A stretch of 64,000 bases of DNA from DYJB01 sp963777165 (GTDB lineage: Bacteria; Chloroflexota; Anaerolineae; Anaerolineales; E44-bin32). The DNA lies in the NCBI GenBank assembly GCA_963777165.1, contig CAVZPO010000007.1, positions 124,001 to 188,000 on the forward strand, given 5' to 3'. Under the pieces are notes generated by a model, which worked only from the letters and a program-made list of their open reading frames with translations, did no database searches and was not told where the DNA came from. Made by a program: the position numbers and the translations under genes. Of this stretch, positions 1 through 8,212 are shown one piece after another. Each line of letters begins with the position of its first letter. Position 1 is the stretch's first letter.

Positions 1-638
1 TCGGTGCCGCGATGAATCACCGCCATCGCCTTGACTTGCTCCTCGGTCAGCGGCCCGAGCTGTCCTTCCTCCAGAAGTTCGACGTAGCCCAGGATGTGCG
101 CCAACGGAGTGCGCAGCTCGTGGCTGACATTCGAGATCAGGTTGGCCTTGATCTGGTTGAGTTCGGTCAGGCGCTCGAGGGCCCGGCGCAGTTCGGCGGT
201 GCGCTCGGCCACCCGGCGCTCAAGCGTCCGGTTAACCTCCTGCAGCGCGGCGTGCAGCTCGATGATCTGCCGCGTCACGGCCCGGTCGAGCGTCTCGCGG
301 TCGACCAGCTTCATCTCGACCAGCGTCTGGCCGAGCAGGCGCCGCTGGCCGCGCTCCGACATCTCGCGCTGGCGGGCCAGGGCGGTCTCGAGCTGGGCCG
401 TCGTCAACAGGCCCTGCTCGATCATGTACTCCCCGATGCGCGGTACGACCGCTTCCGGCGTCGTCGGGAACGGAGCCGCCTGGGGAATCCCCTCCAGATA
501 GGCGCGCTCCGCCAGCAGGGCGATCAGCGACAGATCAACCCCGCAATTCGGGCAGGTGCGGGCGTCCCGGGGAAGGGGCGTGGCGCACTGTGGGCATGGC
601 ATTCCGGGGCCGGCAGGCGGCAGGACCGCATCAGGCAT
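1..638 (-). CDS. Sensor histidine kinase with zinc ribbon and MshEN-like module (C-terminus off the left edge)
   Basis: This is the first 212 residues of a cytoplasmic two-component kinase; the catalytic ATPase domain lies outside the window. A double-Cys zinc ribbon (CPQC at 15-18, CPNC at 29-32) is followed by two 24-residue motifs (67-90 and 101-124). The first fits the MshEN c-di-GMP-binding pattern R-I-G-x5-G-L-L-x4-L-x3-L-x2-Q; the second is a weaker copy lacking R and the inner G. A coiled-coil linker leads to a HisKA H-box, SHELRTPL, with His173. No membrane segment is present, so the input is probably intracellular. I chose ATG 638; an in-frame ATG at 602 would also keep the zinc ribbon. 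It is divergent from the receiver gene at 783, a likely partner. Histidine kinase is certain; c-di-GMP sensing is inference. Confidence 0.85.
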   Translation of the reverse strand, partial: MPDAVLPPAGPGMPCPQCATPLPRDARTCPNCGVDLSLIALLAERAYLEGIPQAAPFPTTPEAVVPRIGEYMIEQGLLTTAQLETALARQREMSERGQRRLLGQTLVEMKLVDRETLDRAVTRQIIELHAALQEVNRTLERRVAERTAELRRALERLTELNQIKANLISNVSHELRTPLAHILGYVELLEEGQLGPLTEEQVKAMAVIHRGT

Positions 639-672
639 GGTGCGCGTCTCGGCTAACCAGGCTGTTCCCGCA

Positions 673-701
673 ACTATAGCCTCACTAATCCCCCCGGGCA
701 A
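673..701 (-). promoter_or_regulatory. Sigma70-type promoter of the left-edge histidine kinase
   Basis: Reading the minus strand, TTGCCC (701-696), a 17-base spacer and TATAGT (678-673) form a good -35/-10 pair. It gives a leader of about 30 bases before ATG 638. Confidence 0.6.
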
Positions 702-782
702 GGGCACGGCTTTGAAAGGGGCCTGTAAGGTCGCCTTCCGAGCTTCGGCCGCATAATGAAGCCGCAAGACCGAGGGAGATGT

Positions 783-1172
783 ATGGCAATTGAAGTCCTG
801 CTAATCGATGATGATGTTGAGCTGTCCATGATGCTCCGTACCTTGCTGCGCGGGCAGGATATCCAGATCCGCTCGGTTTGCACCGGCGAGGAGGGCATCC
901 GATCCTGCGCCGACAACCCGCCGGATGTCATCATCCTGGACCTGCTGATGCCCGGGATGGACGGCTGGCAGGTCTGCGAGAGCATTCGGGCATTCTCCGA
1001 TGTGCCGATCCTGATCCTCTCGGCCCTCGGCGCGCCGGGCAGCGTCGCCCGCGCCCTGGATGCCGGTGCGGATGACTACCTGATCAAACCGGTCCACGCC
1101 AGCCTGCTGGCCACGCGCCTTCGGACGCTCGTTCGGCGCCGGTCGCTGGCACCCAAGTTTCAGGCGGCGTAG
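783..1172 (+). CDS. Single-domain response regulator (CheY-like receiver)
   Basis: A stand-alone receiver domain of 129 residues that would accept phosphate from a histidine kinase. The acidic pocket (IDDDVE near residue 8), the phosphoacceptor Asp in ILDLLMPGMDG, the switch Ser in LILSAL and the conserved Lys in DYLIKPV are all present, so it should be functional. There is no output domain; it must act by protein contact or phosphorelay. ATG 783 is chosen because GAGGGAG lies five bases upstream; an ATG at 756 has no such site. Divergent transcription from the kinase at 638 suggests a cognate pair. Confidence 0.9.
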   Translation: MAIEVLLIDDDVELSMMLRTLLRGQDIQIRSVCTGEEGIRSCADNPPDVIILDLLMPGMDGWQVCESIRAFSDVPILILSALGAPGSVARALDAGADDYLIKPVHASLLATRLRTLVRRRSLAPKFQAA

Positions 1173-1386
1173 ACCCCAACCTTCGTTTGGATCGCTGGCT
1201 GGCACCCGCGTTTCCACTCTCCACGCTGCGCAGCAACCGCTGCGCAGTTTGGATTCAACCCTGCTCTGGCGGGCAGCGGGGCCGGCTCGGCCTCCACGGC
1301 CTCGCCATCCCCGCCACCCGGGGCTGCTTCGCAGCCGTTCCCGGGGCAGCGGACGCGGCGAGGTGCAGCCCGCGCGGCGGCCGCGC

Positions 1387-2310
1387 CTAGCTCTCGGCCC
1401 GCGAAAGCATTGGCTTGAGCAGCCCGTAGATCGTTGAGTGCACGGGAACTTCAATCGCGTGCTCCCGCGCCAGCCGGACGATCGTTCCGCTAAAGGCCTC
1501 GAGCTCGAACCGCCGGCCGTCGGCCACATCGCGCTGCAGCGACGAGGTCACTCCGGGCTCGAGCGCTTCAACGATCGCCATCGCCTGCTCGACCGCATCC
1601 CGTGGCAAGCGGGCGCCCGCAGCGCGCCCGACCCGCTCCACCTCGCGCATCGCCTCGAGCAGCACCGCCCGCGTCGTCGGGGAGGCACGAACTTCGCCGG
1701 CCGTCGAGCGTGCCAGCGCGGTCACCCCGCCGAACGAGGCGATGAAGACGAGCTTGGACCACAGTGCGGCGAGGATGTCCGGGGTCTGATCCGCCTCGAC
1801 ACCGCAGCCGCGCCACGCAGTGACCAGGGCTGAAAGCGCCTCCATGGGTCGTGCGTCGGGCGCGCCCATGACGACGCGACGCAGGCGGCTTTCTTGACGG
1901 ATGACACCTGGGGCTTCGATGTGCGCGGCGACGCTGCAAGTCCCCGCTGCAATCCGTCCGCGTCCCAGCTCCCGCTGCAAGACCTCGTGCGCATCGACGC
2001 CGTTCATCAGCGGCACGACGGTCGTGTCCTCCCCAACCACCGCGTGCAGCTGCCTTGCCGTCGTTTGCAGGTCGTAGTGTTTGACGGCCACGAGCACGCA
2101 ATCAGGCGCCGGCAATTCCTCAGGCCGATCGCTTGCCCTGGCCGGCCGAATGGCAAAGTCCCCATGGACGCTGTGCACCTGAAGTCCGTCCCGCTGGATC
2201 GCCTCCAGGTGTGGCCCGCGCGCCAGAAACGCGACGGCGTGTCCTGCATGGGCCAGCAGCCCGCCGAAGTAGCCTCCGACGCCGCCCGTGCCGGCAACAA
2301 GGATCTTCAC
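1387..2310 (-). CDS. 2-dehydropantoate 2-reductase (ApbA/PanE) family protein
   Basis: A 307-residue NADPH-dependent reductase of the ketopantoate reductase family. The N-terminal Rossmann loop GTGGVGGYFGG is intact and a C-terminal helical domain follows. The family's catalytic Lys is in SKLVF, but the two Asn that usually follow (N-x3-N) are Ile and Gly here. The substrate may therefore not be ketopantoate. GTG 2310 is preferred because GAGGG lies just upstream and because it starts seven bases after the SDR stop; the ATG at 2346 would overlap the SDR gene. It is the second gene of a two-gene unit with the SDR. Confidence 0.8.
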   Translation of the reverse strand: MKILVAGTGGVGGYFGGLLAHAGHAVAFLARGPHLEAIQRDGLQVHSVHGDFAIRPARASDRPEELPAPDCVLVAVKHYDLQTTARQLHAVVGEDTTVVPLMNGVDAHEVLQRELGRGRIAAGTCSVAAHIEAPGVIRQESRLRRVVMGAPDARPMEALSALVTAWRGCGVEADQTPDILAALWSKLVFIASFGGVTALARSTAGEVRASPTTRAVLLEAMREVERVGRAAGARLPRDAVEQAMAIVEALEPGVTSSLQRDVADGRRFELEAFSGTIVRLAREHAIEVPVHSTIYGLLKPMLSRAES

Positions 2311-2317
2311 GCTGCCC

Positions 2318-3106
2318 TCACAGCGCGGTCCGCACAGCGCCGCCATCGATGGTCAGGGCGTGCCCGTGAATGTACGACGCCGCCGGAGAGGCCAGCCAGG
2401 CCACAGCCCGTCCGTACTCCTCGACCGTCCCCATGCGCCCCAGAGGGATGTCGCGCGCGATGCGCGTCGTCTCCTCCCCCACTGACGTCCGGTTGCGTTC
2501 GGCGCGGTCGGCCATCAGCTGCTCGACCCGCTCGGTCCATGTGTATCCGGGATTGATCGTATTGACCCGGATGCCCTTTGGCCCGAGCTCATTGGCCAGC
2601 GACTTCATCAGTCCGATGACCGCCAGGCGCAGCGAGTTGGACAGGATCAGGTTGTCCAGTGGCTGCTTCACCGTAAACGACTGCGTGGCGACTAGGCTGC
2701 CTTCGCCCCGCTTGAGCATAGAAGGGACGACGGCGTAGCACAGGTAGACCGTGCTCATGACCGTAAGCTGGAGCGCAGCCTCCCAATCCTGGGGGCCGAG
2801 GGCCAGGAAGTCGCCCGGCGGCGGTCCGCCGGCATTCAGGACCGCGATGTCCAGGTGGCCCAGGTGTTCGAGTGCCGAGGACACCATCCGGTCGACGTCA
2901 TCCTTGCGTGAGACGTCTCCGCGGAGCGCGAGCACTTCTGCCCCGGTTGCTCCTTGGATCTCGGCTGCCGCGGCGTCCACTCGGTCGCTCCGCGCGCAGA
3001 TCGCCACCCTGGCACCGTTGCGCGCCAATTCCAGGGCCGCCGCCTTGCCAAGGCCCTTGGATGCCGCCGTCACGAGAGCCGTCTTCCCGGTCAATCCCAG
3101 ATCCAT
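2318..3106 (-). CDS. Atypical short-chain dehydrogenase/reductase (FabG-like)
   Basis: A 262-residue SDR-fold protein with the N-terminal TAASKGLGKA cofactor loop and the C-terminal IRVNTINPG segment of the FabG-like group. The catalytic YxxxK is missing: where Tyr and Lys are expected the sequence reads NLILSNSLRLAV. An atypical BKR-like SDR subgroup shares this, so the protein may bind a nucleotide without classical SDR chemistry. GGAGG lies seven bases before ATG 3106. The ketopantoate-reductase-like gene follows after seven bases. Fold confident, reaction unknown. Confidence 0.82.
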   Translation of the reverse strand: MDLGLTGKTALVTAASKGLGKAAALELARNGARVAICARSDRVDAAAAEIQGATGAEVLALRGDVSRKDDVDRMVSSALEHLGHLDIAVLNAGGPPPGDFLALGPQDWEAALQLTVMSTVYLCYAVVPSMLKRGEGSLVATQSFTVKQPLDNLILSNSLRLAVIGLMKSLANELGPKGIRVNTINPGYTWTERVEQLMADRAERNRTSVGEETTRIARDIPLGRMGTVEEYGRAVAWLASPAASYIHGHALTIDGGAVRTAL

Positions 3107-3220
3107 GCTGTGCCTCCGATCCTATTCGCCGCCGCACTCACCTCCGACGGCAATTGAGTCTTACTCTGCCGACGCCTGCAATCTCACGTCATCGGCATGG
3201 CGCGCGAGGGTGGTCTTTCA

Positions 3221-3883
3221 TCATGACGACTCCAGCGAGGTTGTCGCATCCTCCGCCGGGCGAGCCAGATTGGTCGTGTGCGCACGCCAAGTGCCGAACG
3301 TCTCGCGCACTTCCAGCCCGGCCTGTTGTGCAAGTTGGCGGACCATGTCCCGACGCTGGTAGTGCGGATCCGGGAACACCTCTGTGATGGAGAGGAGGCC
3401 GCCCGGTTTCAAGCTGTCCCTGATCTCCCGCAGGGCGGCCACACGATCGGGGATCTCGCCTAACACCGTGACCAGCAGGGCTCGGTCAAAGGCGCGCGTG
3501 GGGAGTTCGCCGCCACCGAGCGAGGCTCGCAGTGTCTGGACGTGGGTGACACCGTGTTCCTGCATGCGGTCCCGCAGTCGAGACAACATCCCCTCCTGCA
3601 GGTCGACGGCTAGCACGCTCCCGTGTTCGCCCACGCGCTCGGCCAGTGGAAGTGTCAACCGACCCGGGCCGCAGCCGGCATCGAGGACGTGCATGCCGGC
3701 GGTGATCCCGGCGCGGTCGAAGAGCAGGCCGGAGCCGGCGACTTTCTCCATGGCGCGGTTTTCCAGCATCCAGATGAAAGCGGGCGGGCAGGGCAGTGTT
3801 GTTCGCCGGGCGAGGGCGCGCCAGCCCAGGACGATCCCCATTGCCAGCACGATTGCCGCGGCGATCACACCCGCATAGGACAC
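3221..3883 (-). CDS. Membrane-anchored class I SAM-dependent methyltransferase
   Basis: A 220-residue protein with one N-terminal hydrophobic segment (about residues 5-22) and then a methyltransferase domain. Motif I is VLDAGCGPGRLTLPLAE, followed by an acidic loop (VLAVDLQ) and a post-motif region resembling UbiE/ArsM-type methyltransferases. The anchor suggests a lipid, quinone or other membrane-associated substrate; nothing in the sequence fixes it. The start is GTG 3883, with GGGGGC upstream. It is a single gene; 114 bases separate it from the SDR start. Confidence 0.8.
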   Translation of the reverse strand: MSYAGVIAAAIVLAMGIVLGWRALARRTTLPCPPAFIWMLENRAMEKVAGSGLLFDRAGITAGMHVLDAGCGPGRLTLPLAERVGEHGSVLAVDLQEGMLSRLRDRMQEHGVTHVQTLRASLGGGELPTRAFDRALLVTVLGEIPDRVAALREIRDSLKPGGLLSITEVFPDPHYQRRDMVRQLAQQAGLEVRETFGTWRAHTTNLARPAEDATTSLESS

Positions 3884-3953
3884 AAATGCCCCCGATCAAG
3901 CCCATTCCCAACTGCGCCGCGCCTGACGGCGACGGCCGCAGGATCTCAGGACC

Positions 3954-4454
3954 TCACGGCCGCTGCCGGGATGCAAACACGACGAAATCAAGGCTTCCCG
4001 GTGATCGGCCGAGATCCCCCAGTCTAAGGCCGATTTCGGCGCGATGCTGCGTTCCGTGATTGACCAGGTGAAAAAGCAGCTTCCACAACACCTGCGACCT
4101 GGGTTTCGCCCGAGGCCAACCATAAGTATGCCGGCGGTTCAGCTGCACGTCGGTAAGCGTGTTCGCAAAATGGACCAGACGATCATCCTCTTCGCGGGAA
4201 AACGCGCGCAGATCGTCCAGGTCGGCGAAGTCATCCGGCTTCAATTCCTGTCCTGGAGTCTGACCGGTCTCGCACAACACCCGCCAGAACCATTGTGCGT
4301 CCGCCAGGTGGAGTAAGGAGCCGTAGATCGTCCTGTGGGTCTGACCGTGCGCCGCATGTAGTTCGGCAGGCTCCACGTGGACCGCCCGACGGTAGATGCG
4401 CTCATTTGCCCAGCGGTTGTATTCTGCCAGCGAGAGCATGTCGGCTGCGTGCAT
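3954..4454 (-). CDS. DinB family metal-dependent hydrolase/transferase-like protein
   Basis: A 166-residue DinB/YfiT four-helix-bundle protein. The metal-binding His triad is visible: one His in SLLHLADAQ and two in HGTQHRAEI. Family members include thiol transferases and stress-induced proteins, and a specific substrate cannot be assigned. AAGGAGG lies seven bases before ATG 4454, fixing the start. This site sits inside the out-of-frame tail of the kinase gene, one reason to think that gene really ends at 4527. Confidence 0.85.
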   Translation of the reverse strand: MHAADMLSLAEYNRWANERIYRRAVHVEPAELHAAHGQTHRTIYGSLLHLADAQWFWRVLCETGQTPGQELKPDDFADLDDLRAFSREEDDRLVHFANTLTDVQLNRRHTYGWPRAKPRSQVLWKLLFHLVNHGTQHRAEIGLRLGDLGRSPGSLDFVVFASRQRP

Positions 4455-7400
4455 CGGCTGCCTCCTTGCCCGGCGGTCGAAGCCCCCGCGCCACGGAGTG
4501 CACTCGCCAAGGGCCGGGTTGCCGGGCTACGCCTGAGGGGGAGTCTGCGGGCCGCTCCGGCGTTTCCCGGTCGCAGGGAAAGCACGTTGGCTCTGACGCA
4601 CCTGAAGCACGAGGGGGGAACAATCGAAGGCCTGCTGCATCTCCCCCTCGGGAAGGCCGCGGGCAAGCACGCCGAGCGCGGCGCTCGAACTCGTGGAAGG
4701 CCTGGGCTGCTTCGTCCGAACGATCGACCTGCTCGAGCGCCCTGGCGTAATCCACGCGGGCCCGGGTGGCGTCGAACGGCCTGGAGATCGATGCCCAGGT
4801 TTGAACGGCCGTGCGCAGGGAGTCCAGTGCTGCCTCCACGTCTCCTGAAGCCAGCGCCAGAAACCCGATGGCCTCGTGGAGTGAGGCGCGGGTCTCGGGC
4901 GATCGCAACTGCTGATTGGCGCGTTCGATGCGGGGCAGCCAATCGTTGGCGTCGGCTGGCGACGGGGAAACCTCGGAGGAGACCCACGCCCGGCACGCGG
5001 CCAGCAAGGCCGGGATGCTGTCGCGTTCGAGATATGGGTTCTCGTCGAGTGCTTTCAACAGACTATCCGTCGTCAACTTCAAGCCAGCGGCATCTCGCAG
5101 AGCTGCCTGCGCTCGCGCCAATTGCCCCAGGTGCGGGGCGATCGTCTGGATCTCGTGCGTCGCCATGACAATCGGTTGCTGTTCGAGCAGGATATCGCGC
5201 GCTTGCCCGAACAGGCCGAGATCGTTCAACATCCGCCCGCGGAGCGTGAGGGCCCACAGGCGACTGACGCCGCCGGGGAAGTCCAGGCTTTCCACTTTCT
5301 CCTTCTGGATCCGCAACGCGTCTTGCCATCGGCCGAGCAGCCACAGCACCTCCGCCTGGCGCACGTAGGCCGTATAGGCAAATCCCCGAACATACATGCG
5401 CAGGGCGAAGGCGATCATCGCCTCGAGCTTCTCGAGTGCTTCCGGATACCGACCGACCGTGATCAGGCACTCGACCAGGTTGATATAGCCGCGAGCGGCG
5501 TCGTGGGGCAACCCAAGCTCGAGGGCGCGGTCAAGGCTTTCCTGGAGCATGCTCAAGCCGCGCTCCGGGTCTCCCGTCATCACGCGGACCGTCCCGAGAC
5601 TGTTGAGCGCATGAACCCGTACATCGTCGGCGCCGAGCTGCGCCGCAAGCGCCAACGCGCGTTCGCCCCAGGCCAGGCAGTCGTCATACTCCGAGGCCAG
5701 CATGTGCATCTGGCACATCGAGCTGACGGCCCGCGCGAGTTCGGGCGAGGTCGGTTCCAGTTCCAGGATGCGGAGAGCCTCACGGTAGTGGAGCAAAGCC
5801 GTCTGGCGATCCCCGGCCTCCCAGAAGACGCGTCCAATCATCCGCTCCAAGTCGCCACTTCGGAGGTGGTCCCCCAGGTCCGCATACAGGTCGCGGGCCT
5901 CCTCGAATGCAGCCAGGGCGTTGCCGCGCACGGCCAGCCAGCGGCAATGCGCCAGCCGCGAGAGCGCGTCTGCGCGTCCCTGCCGATCGTCGGTCGGCCA
6001 GACTTCGAGCGACGCCTCGTAGAACCGCATGGCGTCGTCGAGCGCGCCCAACTGTTGCGCGTGCTCTGCGGCTTGCAGGTAGCAGCTGCGCGCCTTGTCC
6101 TCGTCGCCGGCTGCGGCGGCATGGAAACCAATGCTCTCCAGGTCCTCCGGCCGCAGCTCTTCATAGGCCGCGGCTGCCCGGCGGTGCATGCGCTGCAAAC
6201 GGAGGCTGCTGACGCCGTCGCGCAGCGTCGCCGGGATGAGGGCGTGCTCGAAGACGAAGCTGGGGGACGCCGGACGGCCGCGCTCGCCCTGTGCGCGAGA
6301 CCGATCCTCTCCGATGAGTTGCGCTCGGGCCGCCAGCTCGAGGGCATCGACGAGTCGGTCGTCGCCCAGGTCCAATGCCGCATGCAGGATGTCGAAGGAG
6401 AACTCCCTGCCCAGTACGGCAGCCATGCGCAGCGTGTCTTGCGCTTCCTCGGGCAGGCGGGCAACCCGCGTCTGGATCGCAAGGCGGACGCTCTGCGGGA
6501 TGCGCAGGTCCTGGATCTCGACCTGGGCCTGCCACCGGCCGTCCTGCTGCGAGACGCGCGAATCCTGCAGCAGGGCGCGACATACTTCCTCGACGAAGAA
6601 CGGGTTGCCCTCGGTCTCCTGGAAGATGCCGTCGCCCAGTTCGTCCGCCACGGGGCCGCCGAACAGGGTCTCCAGCATCTGACGGGTTTCTTCCCGCGAA
6701 AGGCGCGCCAGCTTGACCCGAGTGGCCAGGTGCTCGCGGGTCAGGTCGTAGAGCAGCTCGTCAAGCGAGCCGGACTCTTCCAGCTCGATCTCGCGGTAGG
6801 TGAGCGCCAGCAGCATTCGCGTTTGGGCGGCGACCCGCGCCAGCCGGCGCACGACGTACATCGTTCCGCTGTCGGCCCAGTGCAGGTCGTCGATGAAGAT
6901 GAGCAGGGGGGCGGAGGCGGCCAGGGCCGAGCACAGCGCCACCACGCTCTCGCACATCCGCTCGCGCTCCGCCACCGGCTCGAGAAGCGGGTTGGCCGGC
7001 AGCGATGGGAATCGGGCGTGCAGTTCCGGCGAGAGCGCAGCAAGTTCGGCGAGGGTCTCGGGCGCCAGCGGAAGGCCAACTGCGTCGCCGGCCGCCTGCC
7101 GCACGAGCCGCACGATCGGCGCGTATGGGGCGCCGCCTTCCGGGTGCGCCTCCGATTGCAGGACGCGCCCCCCGGAGATCTGGGCCTGGGCCATCAGCTC
7201 GCGGACCAGGCGCGTCTTGCCCACGCCGGGCTCCCCGCTCACCAAGAGCACCTGCCCGCGGCCGGCCGCAGCCTGCCGCCAGAGTGCGCCGGCGATGCCG
7301 AGCTCCGTCTGCCGGCCGACCATCCGGCCGCGCGCGATGCGGTCCAACTGGGAAACCTGGCCCTCGGTGCCGGGTTCGACGTGCTGGAGGGTGGCGATCG

Positions 7401-8199
7401 CCGCCAGGCGACCCTCGACCTCCTCGGCCGACGCCGGTCGGTCGAGCATATGCTTGGCAAGGAGCTGCAAGATCAGATCATTGAACGCGGCGGGCAGGTC
7501 GTCACGAAAGGCGCGCGGCGGGACGACGGGCGCATAGATGTGCTGCGCCACCAGCGCGAGCGGGTCCTCGGCCGTGAAGGGCAACCGGCCGGCGACCAAC
7601 TCATACAGGATGACACCCAGAGAGTACAAGTCGGTGCGCTCATCCACCGGCTGCCCGAGCGCCTGCTCCGGCGCGATGTAGTGCAGCGACCCGACGAGCG
7701 AGCCTTCGGCTGTCAGGCGTGAGGCAATCGGCCGTGCCAGCCCGAAGTCCACCAACTTGACCCGCCCTTCGGGGGTAAACAGGATGTTCTCCGGCTTGAG
7801 ATCGCGGTGCACGATGCTGTTGCGATGGGCGTGTTCAAGCGCGGCGCAGATCTCGCGTCCGACCCGGGCGGCGTCGATCCAATCCGGGAAGGCCAGGTCG
7901 TGCAGCGACGGGCCCTCGACCAGCTCCATGACGACGAAGGCGGTCTGGCCGGAGAGGGCGGCGTCATAGATCCCGACGATGCCTGGATGGTTGATGCTCG
8001 CCGCCGAGCGCGCCTCGTCCAGCAGGCGCGACTGCGCCTCGGAGGTGAGCGACGCGCCTCCCAGGACCTTGACGGCGACATCGCGCTTGAGCAGTGAGTC
8101 GTGGGCGCGGTATACGATCCCCGTGCCGCCGCGGCCGAGCTCGTTCAAGAGCTGGTATCGATCGAGAAGGAGGGTGGAGTCCATGCGATGCTCGATCAA
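4402..8199 (-). CDS. PknK-like Ser/Thr kinase - AAA ATPase - TPR protein (probable frameshift near 4680)
   Basis: A giant signalling protein. The Hanks kinase domain (about 14-270) has loop GRGGTG, Lys44, HRD at 131-133 and DFG at 151-153, all intact. An ORC/MalT-like ATPase follows with Walker A GEPGVGKT (322-329) and Walker B LLIFIDDLHWAD (432-443), then a long TPR region. The architecture is that of mycobacterial PknK and many Chloroflexota regulators. The last 90 residues of the open frame are Arg/Pro-rich and unconvincing. Removing one base near 4674-4686 gives a natural tail (GLPEGEMQQAF, then a stop at 4527). The start is TTG 8199 or ATG 8184. The adjacent upstream phosphatase gene is a likely antagonist. 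Confidence 0.88.
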   Translation of the reverse strand: MIEHRMDSTLLLDRYQLLNELGRGGTGIVYRAHDSLLKRDVAVKVLGGASLTSEAQSRLLDEARSAASINHPGIVGIYDAALSGQTAFVVMELVEGPSLHDLAFPDWIDAARVGREICAALEHAHRNSIVHRDLKPENILFTPEGRVKLVDFGLARPIASRLTAEGSLVGSLHYIAPEQALGQPVDERTDLYSLGVILYELVAGRLPFTAEDPLALVAQHIYAPVVPPRAFRDDLPAAFNDLILQLLAKHMLDRPASAEEVEGRLAAIATLQHVEPGTEGQVSQLDRIARGRMVGRQTELGIAGALWRQAAAGRGQVLLVSGEPGVGKTRLVRELMAQAQISGGRVLQSEAHPEGGAPYAPIVRLVRQAAGDAVGLPLAPETLAELAALSPELHARFPSLPANPLLEPVAERERMCESVVALCSALAASAPLLIFIDDLHWADSGTMYVVRRLARVAAQTRMLLALTYREIELEESGSLDELLYDLTREHLATRVKLARLSREETRQMLETLFGGPVADELGDGIFQETEGNPFFVEEVCRALLQDSRVSQQDGRWQAQVEIQDLRIPQSVRLAIQTRVARLPEEAQDTLRMAAVLGREFSFDILHAALDLGDDRLVDALELAARAQLIGEDRSRAQGERGRPASPSFVFEHALIPATLRDGVSSLRLQRMHRRAAAAYEELRPEDLESIGFHAAAAGDEDKARSCYLQAAEHAQQLGALDDAMRFYEASLEVWPTDDRQGRADALSRLAHCRWLAVRGNALAAFEEARDLYADLGDHLRSGDLERMIGRVFWEAGDRQTALLHYREALRILELEPTSPELARAVSSMCQMHMLASEYDDCLAWGERALALAAQLGADDVRVHALNSLGTVRVMTGDPERGLSMLQESLDRALELGLPHDAARGYINLVECLITVGRYPEALEKLEAMIAFALRMYVRGFAYTAYVRQAEVLWLLGRWQDALRIQKEKVESLDFPGGVSRLWALTLRGRMLNDLGLFGQARDILLEQQPIVMATHEIQTIAPHLGQLARAQAALRDAAGLKLTTDSLLKALDENPYLERDSIPALLAACRAWVSSEVSPSPADANDWLPRIERANQQLRSPETRASLHEAIGFLALASGDVEAALDSLRTAVQTWASISRPFDATRARVDYARALEQVDRSDEAAQAFHEFERRARRACPRPSRGGDAAGLRLFPPRASGASEPTCFPCDRETPERPADSPSGVARQPGPWRVHSVARGLRPPGKEAADARSRHALAGRIQPLGK

Positions 8200-8212
8200 C
8201 GTGCCTTGGGCC

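Noticed and set aside
5122..7722. Long plus-strand frame opposite the PknK-like gene
   Set aside because: Composition mirrors the reverse strand; no motifs, start site or Shine-Dalgarno.
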